Positions 13,654 to 19,223 of a stretch of DNA of 19,223 nucleotides are shown in pieces. Each line of letters begins with the position of its first letter. Positions within the stretch are counted from its first letter, which is position 1. The position numbers and the translations under genes are program-made. Source of the DNA: JAYUHK01 sp043767025. GTDB taxonomy: Bacteria > Bacteroidota > Bacteroidia > Chitinophagales > Saprospiraceae. Location of the stretch: contig JAYUHK010000199.1 of the NCBI GenBank assembly GCA_043767025.1, positions 1 through 19,223 of the forward strand, read 5' to 3'. Under the pieces are notes generated by a model. It did no database searches, was not told the origin of the DNA, and worked only from the letters and a program-made list of their open reading frames with translations.

Positions 13654-14415
13654 TTAAATTTCCTCTTGCAAACGTTTCAGCAAATCCATAAAAATGGGTC
13701 TGCGACGGCGAGAAAGTTCTATTTTTTTTCCGTCGTCCATCAGAATATAACCGCCGTCACCGCGCACAAATTTTTTCATAAAATTCAAATTAATGACGTG
13801 CTTTTTATGAACTCGGTAAAAATTGACGGGTAAAAGTATGGATTCGTACTGTTTTATGGTTTTGGAAGCCGTTATTTTATCGCCATTATTGAGAAAAATA
13901 TGCGTATAATTATCTTCGCCCTCGAAGCGCGCAATGTCTTTGAGATTGAGAAAATAAATACCGTCAATCGCCGAAACACTTATTTTTTCAAATGAATTGG
14001 GGTTGGAATAACTTTGCTTGAACACCTCCAAACGCTGCGGCATCTTGGAGGAGCGCACAGTATGCACTCGCCCAACTGCTTCCTTAAGTTTGTCGGGGTC
14101 AATGGGCTTCAAAACATACCCAATCGAGCCGTATTCGCAGGCATTTATGGCATATTTATCGAAAGCGGTAATAAAAATTATCTCAAAACTTATGTCGTCC
14201 AAGCGGTTGAGAAGTTGAAAAACGAGTCCGTCGGGCAAGCTAATATCCAAAAAAGCAACGTCAATCGTCGCTTCAGAGTCGTTCAAAATCGCTAATCCTT
14301 CCTCCACGGAACCGCCCTCCGCTATAACTTGCACTTCAGGGCAATAGTCGTGGAGCAGATTTTTTAGATTTTTACGTCCATTTATTTCGTCTTCAATAAT
14401 GACAGCTTTTATCAC
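13654..14415 (-). CDS. LytTR-family two-component response regulator
   Basis: This 253-residue protein has a receiver domain (about 1-125). Its residues are Glu8-Asp9 as the acidic pair, Asp57 as the phospho-acceptor in Phe-Leu-Asp-Ile-Ser-Leu-Pro-Asp-Gly, Thr83 and Lys103 (Leu-Lys-Pro). A short linker and a LytTR DNA-binding domain (about 145-253) follow, with the typical Phe-Glu-Gly-Glu-Asp-Asn-Tyr-Thr-His segment and Phe-Tyr-Arg-Val-His-Lys-Lys-His-Val-Ile-Asn. LytTR regulators bind DNA as dimers and usually pair with a membrane sensor kinase encoded next door. No kinase gene lies in the window, so it is an orphan here; its targets are unknown. It is convergent with the GH109 gene and divergent from the OmpA-like gene. 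Confidence 0.93.
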   Translation of the reverse strand: MIKAVIIEDEINGRKNLKNLLHDYCPEVQVIAEGGSVEEGLAILNDSEATIDVAFLDISLPDGLVFQLLNRLDDISFEIIFITAFDKYAINACEYGSIGYVLKPIDPDKLKEAVGRVHTVRSSKMPQRLEVFKQSYSNPNSFEKISVSAIDGIYFLNLKDIARFEGEDNYTHIFLNNGDKITASKTIKQYESILLPVNFYRVHKKHVINLNFMKKFVRGDGGYILMDDGKKIELSRRRRPIFMDLLKRLQEEI

Positions 14416-14475
14416 TTTTAGAGCAATTAGGTTAAGGAAATTGGGAAACTACGCCATATATTATGACTAACTTTG

Positions 14476-14483
14476 CAAAGATA
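14476..14483 (-). promoter_or_regulatory. -7 promoter element candidate for the LytTR regulator
   Basis: CAAAGATA on the plus strand reads TATCTTTG on the minus strand, an exact TAnnTTTG word. It is about 60 bases upstream of the ATG. No convincing -33 partner was seen. Confidence 0.4.
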
Positions 14484-14581
14484 AAACAACTTTTTTATAT
14501 TTGTTGCTGCATTGAACACATAAATTGTTTTATGATATGTCATTATTCTATACGAAAATGCTCAAAATTTGATAGAAAGCG

Positions 14582-14611
14582 TTTTAAAGTCGCAGAAAAA
14601 TCGTATTTTTG
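14582..14611 (+). promoter_or_regulatory. Promoter candidate for the OmpA-like gene
   Basis: TATTTTTG at 14604-14611 matches TAnnTTTG exactly, 49 bases before the ATG. A TTTT at 14582-14585 is at the usual -33 distance but lacks the G. The leader that follows contains a TGTCACA word at 14643-14649. Confidence 0.45.
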
Positions 14612-14641
14612 CTAAACTTTTATACAGAATTTGGGTTAAAA

Positions 14642-14649
14642 ATGTCACA
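14642..14649 (+). promoter_or_regulatory. ATGTCACA half-site in the leader of the OmpA-like gene
   Basis: The word ATGTCACA, flanked by A runs, lies 11 bases before the ATG at 14661. It equals one arm of the dyads at 6381-6404 and 17778-17803, but no partner arm stands at the 10-base spacing. It is a possible weak site or a member of the general TGTCACA excess. Confidence 0.3.
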
Positions 14650-14660
14650 AAAGTCTTAAT

Positions 14661-16337
14661 ATGAAAAATTTATTTGCAATAACTTGTTTATTTTTGCTAT
14701 CGACGGCATCACTTTTTGCGCAAAATGTTGTGCTGGAAGGCTATATTTTTGAAGCCAATAATCGTGGTTTTCTCAATCAGGTCGAAGTCAATCTATTGCG
14801 CGACAGTAAAATACTAAAAACCACGCAGACCAATACAGAGGGATTTTTTTCTTTCAAAGTAGATAAAAATGTGACGTACAAAATCTCGGCGAGTAAAGAT
14901 TTATTTTTTGAAAAAGACACCATTCTGACGATAAAAGAGGTCAGTGCTGGGGCAAAGTTTTTTACTAAAATCGAGTTGGAACGCAAGCCCGGCTACCTAT
15001 TTGATGTCACATTGGCGCAAGTAATGGACGGTTTGAAGGCGCGCGACGGACTCGAAGGGGCGAAAGTGGAGATTTTCAACAACACGACGAGCAAGGAAGA
15101 AATGACGTTGGACAGCACTTTATCGCCCAATTTCAACTTCACTTTTGAGCAAGGAAATCACTACACGATACTCATTCGGAAGCAAGGTTTTTTTAATAAA
15201 AGAATCGAGGCTTTCGTCAATATTAAGGGTTGCATCTTGTGTATTGACGGGATTGACAACGTAAAACCGGGCGTTTCAGACAATCTTACGCAAGGACACC
15301 AGAGAGGCACTTTGTTGGCAAATATTGAGCTTCAACCGCTCGAACTCAACAAAACGATGCAGATAGAAAATATTTATTACGACTCTGGAAAGTTTGATAT
15401 TCGGGACGATGCGGCAAAAGAATTGGATAAGTTGGCAGTCGTTTTGAAAGAAAATCCGTCGCTGATTGTGGAGTTGGGTTCGCATACAGATTCGCGTGGA
15501 GATGATGCTTCTAATCAATCGCTTTCGCAAAACCGTGCCAACGCTGCGGTAGAATATATCGTAAAAACTGGAATCTTAAAAGAAAGAATTACTGCAAAAG
15601 GGTATGGCGAAACTAAAATATTGAACCGATGCAAAAATGGGGTTACTTGTACCGACTTGGAGCATCAAAAAAATAGAAGAACTGAACTTCGAATCGTTGG
15701 TTTTGGGGTAGATCCTTACGATGGAAAAACGCTAAAAGATATTATTCGAGAAGAAAATTATAAGAAAAATTTTGATAAAAATGTAGCACAACTCGAAAAA
15801 GAAGAAGTCATCGAACTCAAAGAAGGTGAAACTTTGGAGCAAAAATTAGAGGGCAAATCTTCCCAAAAAGCGGCTCAAGAGGTTGCTAAAACCAACAAAC
15901 GAGTAAAAATAATTGGAGAAGGTTCAAAGTTGGTCGCTGATTTTTCTTACGACGAATTTCCTGTCGAAACCGTTTTTAGCTATGTCACAAAAACATTAGA
16001 TGGGAAAGAAACTATCTCGAAATCTTCGGTCTATAATGTTCCCAAAGGTTACACGGGATATTTGGTAGAAATATCTTTTTCAAAAGAAAAATTAACCGAC
16101 GACAATGCAGTTTTTACACAATATGAAAACATTGTGACAGACAAAACAAACGTAGGATACAGAGTTTTGTTGGGAAATTTTGCCAAAAAAGAAGATGCAG
16201 AACTGTTCTTGACAGAAGCTGTGGAGATAAAATATCCCGATGCAAAAGTAATTCAATACAACAAGGGACTGAAAGTTGGCTACCTCGAAACTACTCGCCG
16301 CACTGTGCCAAAAGCCAGTAAAGACAAGAAGAATTAA
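14661..16337 (+). CDS. OmpA-family envelope protein with N-terminal beta-sandwich repeats and SPOR-like C-terminus
   Basis: This 558-residue exported protein has a signal peptide ending Leu-Phe-Ala-Gln (about 1-20). Two carboxypeptidase-regulatory or CNA-B-like beta-sandwich units follow (about 22-105 and 112-190). The OmpA peptidoglycan-binding domain is at about 236-347, with His-Thr-Asp-Ser-Arg-Gly (275-280) and Leu-Ser-Gln-Asn-Arg (288-292); Asp277 and Arg292 are the expected diaminopimelate-binding pair. A charged linker (about 360-430) leads to a region ending in a SPOR-like stretch, Tyr-Arg-Val-Leu-Leu-Gly-Asn-Phe, then Glu-Asp-Ala-Glu-Leu-Phe-Leu (about 505-550). Such proteins tether the outer membrane or periplasmic structures to peptidoglycan. 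There is no barrel domain. The 3' end converges on scoB with only 15 bases between and no strong terminator. Confidence 0.85.
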   Translation: MKNLFAITCLFLLSTASLFAQNVVLEGYIFEANNRGFLNQVEVNLLRDSKILKTTQTNTEGFFSFKVDKNVTYKISASKDLFFEKDTILTIKEVSAGAKFFTKIELERKPGYLFDVTLAQVMDGLKARDGLEGAKVEIFNNTTSKEEMTLDSTLSPNFNFTFEQGNHYTILIRKQGFFNKRIEAFVNIKGCILCIDGIDNVKPGVSDNLTQGHQRGTLLANIELQPLELNKTMQIENIYYDSGKFDIRDDAAKELDKLAVVLKENPSLIVELGSHTDSRGDDASNQSLSQNRANAAVEYIVKTGILKERITAKGYGETKILNRCKNGVTCTDLEHQKNRRTELRIVGFGVDPYDGKTLKDIIREENYKKNFDKNVAQLEKEEVIELKEGETLEQKLEGKSSQKAAQEVAKTNKRVKIIGEGSKLVADFSYDEFPVETVFSYVTKTLDGKETISKSSVYNVPKGYTGYLVEISFSKEKLTDDNAVFTQYENIVTDKTNVGYRVLLGNFAKKEDAELFLTEAVEIKYPDAKVIQYNKGLKVGYLETTRRTVPKASKDKKN

Positions 16338-16352
16338 ACTAATTTATTAGCT

Positions 16353-17006
16353 CTAAATACTCATTTCGGGAATATCGCCGTCTATAATCAAGCGACCCGC
16401 AGTAGCTTTTTGAATCTGCTCGACCGTCACTCCCGGAGCGCGTTCTAAAAGCCTAAATCCTTGTGGCGTAATATCCAAAACAGCCAAATCTGTGACAATT
16501 TTTTTGACGCATTTCACGCCTGTCAACGGAAGGCTACAATGCGGTAGCAGTTTAGAATTGCCTGCTTTATCGGTGTGCATCATCGCCACGATAATATTTT
16601 CAGCCGACGCGACCAAGTCCATTGCGCCGCCCATACCTTTCACCATTTTTCCGGGAACTTTCCAGTTTGCAATGTCGCCTTGCTCCGAAACCTCCATCGC
16701 CCCAAGCACCGTAAGTTGGATATGTTGGCCACGAATCATCGCAAAACTCATCGACGAGTCAAATATCGAAGCACCTTTCAGCAGCGTAACAGTCTGTTTG
16801 CCAGCATTGATGAGGTCGGCATCTTCTTCGCCCTCCCACGGAAACGCGCCCATGCCCAATATTCCATTTTCGGATTGAAACTCCACATTAATGCCTTCGG
16901 GAATATAATTTGCGACCAAAGTTGGAATCCCAATGCCGAGATTTACATACCAACCGTCCCTTAATTCTTGCGCAATTCGCTTCGCAATTCCTATTTTATC
17001 CAACAT
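16353..17006 (-). CDS. scoB: 3-oxoacid CoA-transferase, subunit B
   Basis: This 217-residue protein has the catalytic motif Gln-Ser-Glu-Asn-Gly-Ile-Leu-Gly-Met-Gly, with Glu46 as the residue that forms the glutamyl-CoA thioester. It also has Asn-Leu-Gly-Ile-Gly-Ile-Pro-Thr (22-29) and Gly-Ala-Met-Asp-Leu-Val (127-132), all family I CoA-transferase marks. With subunit A it moves CoA from succinyl-CoA (or another acyl-CoA) to a 3-oxoacid such as acetoacetate, in the cytoplasm. The length is normal for separate B subunits. It follows scoA by 35 bases on the minus strand, so the two form an operon. Exact donor and acceptor acids (acetoacetate, butyrate and others) cannot be read from sequence. 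Confidence 0.94.
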   Translation of the reverse strand: MLDKIGIAKRIAQELRDGWYVNLGIGIPTLVANYIPEGINVEFQSENGILGMGAFPWEGEEDADLINAGKQTVTLLKGASIFDSSMSFAMIRGQHIQLTVLGAMEVSEQGDIANWKVPGKMVKGMGGAMDLVASAENIIVAMMHTDKAGNSKLLPHCSLPLTGVKCVKKIVTDLAVLDITPQGFRLLERAPGVTVEQIQKATAGRLIIDGDIPEMSI

Positions 17007-17030
17007 ATTTTTTTATTTTTATTTCAAAAA

Positions 17031-17037
17031 TGTGACA
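17031..17037 (-). promoter_or_regulatory. TGTCACA word in the scoA-scoB gap
   Basis: TGTGACA on the plus strand, next to a run of five A, lies in the 35-base gap between the two subunit genes. It is one of six intergenic copies of this word in the window. Function is unknown. Confidence 0.25.
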
Positions 17038-17041
17038 GCCA

Positions 17042-17743
17042 TCAATTAATTTTTTTCTGGACAGTTCTTTGCTCAATGCGTTTTTCATAATTTTTTCCCT
17101 GAAAAATACGCTGCACAAACACGCCCGGAATATGAATAAAATTTGGGTCAAGTTCTCCCGATTCTACGAGTTCTTCGACTTCTACGACCGTGATTTTTCC
17201 CGCCATCGCCATGACAGGATTGAAGTTGCGAGCTGTACCTTTGAAAATCAAATTTCCATCGTGGTCGCCTTTCCAAGCCTTTATGAGCGCAAAATCTGCG
17301 GTCAAAGCGGTTTCCAAAATATGCGGCTTGCCATTGAAAATTTTAACTTCTTTTCCTTCGGCAATTTCAGTTCCGTAGCCCGCAGGTGTAAAAAAAGCAG
17401 GTATTCCAGCTCCTCCAGCCCGACAACGCTCCGCCAATGACCCCTGCGGAATCAAATCCACTTCGAGTTCGCCGCTCAACATTTGTCGCTCAAACTCCGC
17501 ATTTTCGCCGACATACGAAGAAACCATTTTTTTAACTTGCCGCTTTTGGAGCAACAAACCCAACCCAAAATCATCTACGCCAGCATTGTTGGAGATACAA
17601 ATCAGATTTTTTGTACCTTTCGCCACGAGTTCAGAAATACAATTTTCGGGTATTCCGCAAAGACCGAATCCGCCCACCATTAGCGTCATGCCGTCCGAAA
17701 TACCGTCAAGTGCGGCGGTTACATTTTCGACTACTTTATTCAT
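17042..17743 (-). CDS. scoA: 3-oxoacid CoA-transferase, subunit A
   Basis: This 233-residue protein has the family I alpha-subunit signature near the N-terminus, Gly-Gly-Phe-Gly-Leu-Cys-Gly-Ile-Pro-Glu (24-33), which forms part of the CoA site. Other typical segments are Ser-Asn-Asn-Ala-Gly (51-55), Pro-Gln-Gly-Ser-Leu-Ala-Glu-Arg, and Gly-Gly-Ala-Gly-Ile-Pro-Ala-Phe-Phe-Thr-Pro. It pairs with ScoB, encoded just downstream, in ketone-body or short-chain acid activation. The upstream region holds a dyad of TGTGACAT arms 35 to 60 bases before the start codon, suggesting specific regulation. mnmA lies upstream on the same strand, 139 bases away; its promoter could read through, but no shared function is apparent. 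Confidence 0.94.
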   Translation of the reverse strand: MNKVVENVTAALDGISDGMTLMVGGFGLCGIPENCISELVAKGTKNLICISNNAGVDDFGLGLLLQKRQVKKMVSSYVGENAEFERQMLSGELEVDLIPQGSLAERCRAGGAGIPAFFTPAGYGTEIAEGKEVKIFNGKPHILETALTADFALIKAWKGDHDGNLIFKGTARNFNPVMAMAGKITVVEVEELVESGELDPNFIHIPGVFVQRIFQGKNYEKRIEQRTVQKKIN

Positions 17744-17777
17744 CAGTTAAAATTATTTTATAAAAAAATATCAAAAA

Positions 17778-17803
17778 TGTGACATTAACAACAAAATGTC
17801 ACA
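17778..17803. promoter_or_regulatory. Dyad TGTGACAT-N10-ATGTCACA upstream of scoA, operator candidate
   Basis: TGTGACAT (17778-17785) and ATGTCACA (17796-17803) are perfect 8-bp inverted arms with a 10-base spacer, the same arms and spacing as at 6381-6404. It lies 35 bases upstream of the scoA start codon, in the range where it could overlap the promoter. No exact TAnnTTTG word was found on the minus strand here; the closest is a CATTTTTG (17804-17811 on the plus-strand numbering). Confidence 0.5.
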
Positions 17804-17864
17804 AAAATGTGTTTTGAGAATTGAGAAAATTTTTAATATATTTTCTTAATTTCTAAAAATAAAG

Positions 17865-17871
17865 TGTCACA
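17865..17871 (+). promoter_or_regulatory. TGTCACA word between mnmA and scoA
   Basis: A third copy of the word in the same 139-base gap lies 12 bases downstream of the mnmA stop and 62 bases upstream of the scoA dyad. It has no partner at the 10-base spacing. It could be an auxiliary site for the same protein. Confidence 0.25.
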
Positions 17872-17882
17872 AAAAGACATTT

Positions 17883-18989
17883 TTATTTATTACTTCCCTG
17901 AATAATCCCGCCACCGATAACGTCATCGCCATCAAAAAAAACGGCGGATTGACCGGGAGCTACGCCTTTTACGTTGGCATAAAACTCAATTTTTACGGAG
18001 TTCGGCTCGCTGTTTTCAAAAATTTGACAAAGTGTGCCGGGATCATTGTAGCGGATTTGGCTCACAGCTTCTAAACCGTCTGCGGGCAATTTTTCGTATT
18101 TCATCCAATTTAATTTCCCAACTTGTACTCCATTTCGCAACAAATCATCTGTTTCTCCCAGAACGACAGTATTTGTTTCGGGACGAATTTCGGTTACATA
18201 CATCGGTTTGCCGAAGGCAGTACCCAAACCTTTTCGCTGTCCGACCGTATAAAACGGATAGCCTTCGTGCGTGCCAATCTTTGCGCCATCAACACTCAAA
18301 AAATTACCACCGTTCACTTTTTCGTCCAATCCCTCCACGCGCCGCCTCAAAAACCCACGATAATCGTTGTCAGGAACAAAGCAAATTTCGTAACTTTCTG
18401 CTTTTTTGGAAAGGTCATCGTAGCCGTAGTCGGCAGCCATTTTGCGTACTTCTGGTTTTTGGTAATTGCCAAGCGGAAAAATAGTTCGTTGCAGACATTC
18501 TTGGCTCAATCCCCAAAGCACATACGACTGGTCTTTGTGTAAATCTGCGGATTTTGAGATAAATTTTCGTCCGTCCCGTTCATTTATTTTCGCATAATGT
18601 CCAGTTGCAATGAACTCACAATCCAGCGCGTCAGCGCGTTTGAGCAGCGAACTCCACTTGATGTGCGTATTGCAAAGCACGCAAGGGTTAGGCGTGCGCC
18701 CCGCCATGTACTCATCTACAAAATTATCTATCACAAAATCGCCAAATTCTTCTCGAATATCCACAATAAAATGATGAAAACCCATATCCACGGCGACCTG
18801 TCGAGCGTCGTTGATGGAGTCCAAACTACAACAACCAGTTTCTTTTTTTGAGCCGCCAGAGTTTGCATAATCCCACGTTTTCATGGTGATTCCCACGACT
18901 TCGTAGCCTTGTTCGTGCAGCATCATAGCAGTCACGGTGCTATCAATTCCGCCGCTCATAGCGACTAAAACCTTTCCCAATTTGCTCAT
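17883..18989 (-). CDS. mnmA: tRNA-specific 2-thiouridylase
   Basis: This 368-residue protein begins with the PP-loop ATP-binding motif Ser-Gly-Gly-Ile-Asp-Ser (12-17; the usual form has Val). It contains both catalytic cysteines at the expected places: Cys106 in Asn-Pro-Cys-Val-Leu-Cys-Asn and Cys203 in Glu-Ile-Cys-Phe-Val-Pro. His-Lys-Asp-Gln-Ser-Tyr-Val-Leu (151-158) and Gly-Gln-Arg-Lys-Gly-Leu-Gly are also typical. MnmA adenylates and thiolates U34 of tRNA-Glu, -Gln and -Lys, taking sulfur from a persulfide relay. Length and start fit the family. The extra Cys-Cys at 53-54 follows the usual early loop. The exported rhodanese elsewhere in the window is unlikely to be its sulfur donor because of its location. 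Confidence 0.96.
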   Translation of the reverse strand: MSKLGKVLVAMSGGIDSTVTAMMLHEQGYEVVGITMKTWDYANSGGSKKETGCCSLDSINDARQVAVDMGFHHFIVDIREEFGDFVIDNFVDEYMAGRTPNPCVLCNTHIKWSSLLKRADALDCEFIATGHYAKINERDGRKFISKSADLHKDQSYVLWGLSQECLQRTIFPLGNYQKPEVRKMAADYGYDDLSKKAESYEICFVPDNDYRGFLRRRVEGLDEKVNGGNFLSVDGAKIGTHEGYPFYTVGQRKGLGTAFGKPMYVTEIRPETNTVVLGETDDLLRNGVQVGKLNWMKYEKLPADGLEAVSQIRYNDPGTLCQIFENSEPNSVKIEFYANVKGVAPGQSAVFFDGDDVIGGGIIQGSNK

Positions 18990-19020
18990 TTTGAATGAGA
19001 TTTTTAATTAAAAAATAATG

Positions 19021-19028
19021 CAAAAGTA
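19021..19028 (-). promoter_or_regulatory. -7 promoter element candidate for mnmA
   Basis: CAAAAGTA reads TACTTTTG on the minus strand, an exact TAnnTTTG word 32 bases before the mnmA start codon. A mirror copy, TACTTTTG, lies on the plus strand at 19050-19057 and could serve a gene to the right. The rest of 18990-19223 is AT-rich and shows no gene. Confidence 0.45.
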
Positions 19029-19049
19029 CAACTATTTTAGGTCAGAAAA

Positions 19050-19057
19050 TACTTTTG
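19050..19057 (+). promoter_or_regulatory. -7 promoter element candidate pointing out of the window
   Basis: This is an exact TAnnTTTG word (TACTTTTG) on the plus strand, back to back with the mnmA element. No -33 element is clear and the target gene would lie beyond the window. Confidence 0.3.
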
Positions 19058-19223
19058 GTGTCAAATACGGCAAATGAATATTTTTTTGCTTGCGTTTTTT
19101 TGCGCGAACAAAACTATTTTTTTATATTTCTCCCAAAAAAATAAATTTTTACAAAGTTCTGTCAATCAGTATTTTACACTTTTTATTTAAAAAAAATAAA
19201 AAAAATTTATCACAAAAGTTGCA

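Noticed and set aside
17824..17846. AGAAAAT/ATTTTCT hairpin downstream of mnmA as a terminator
   Set aside because: The stem is short and AT-only, and no T run follows in the direction of mnmA transcription.

Overview
The window looks like chromosome from a member of the Bacteroidota, probably a Cytophagales/Saprospirales/Chitinophagales-type organism. The base composition is AT-rich. Genes lack Shine-Dalgarno sequences, several starts appear to be TTG, and several intergenic spaces carry the Bacteroidota -7 promoter word TAnnTTTG. The gene content fits too: a GH109-type glycosidase, a LytTR response regulator, an OmpA lipid-anchoring-type envelope protein and a 3-oxoacid CoA-transferase pair. 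No rRNA, tRNA, CRISPR array or insertion sequence was seen.

Layout, left to right. (1) 1-198 is the 3' end of a CorA-type magnesium channel gene, followed by an AT-only hairpin terminator. (2) 199-588 is a long leader with DnaA-box-like sites in front of a class Ia ribonucleotide reductase operon, nrdB-nrdA (589-5128). nrdA is interrupted by an in-frame 357-residue intein with a LAGLIDADG homing endonuclease (2492-3562). The intein lies exactly in specificity loop 2 of the catalytic subunit and is followed by Gly instead of Cys/Ser/Thr. A small zinc-ribbon gene follows. (3) 5657-9016 holds an envelope cluster: a membrane-anchored protein of unknown function, an outer-membrane beta-barrel protein, and a vanadium-haloperoxidase/PAP2-type lipoprotein. 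A long hairpin follows. (4) 9123-9509 is a secreted rhodanese. (5) 9563-13591 holds an ACP phosphodiesterase gene followed by a tightly packed trio: a sugar nucleotidyltransferase, an NahK-like anomeric HexNAc kinase and a GH109 alpha-N-acetylgalactosaminidase-like protein. They overlap by 7 and 4 bases, which suggests an N-acetylhexosamine salvage operon. (6) A bidirectional terminator separates this from a minus-strand LytTR response regulator with no kinase beside it. (7) 14661-16337 is an OmpA-family envelope protein, convergent with scoB and scoA (16353-17743, minus). mnmA (17883-18989, minus) comes last.

The strongest observations are four: the nrdA intein with a non-nucleophilic +1 residue in an essential allosteric loop; the salvage operon; a shared dyad GTGACAT-N10-ATGTCAC in front of the beta-barrel gene and of scoA, set in a general excess of TGTCACA words; and DnaA-box-like sites ahead of the ribonucleotide reductase operon. 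All family assignments come from reading motifs and recalled family sequences. No database search was run.
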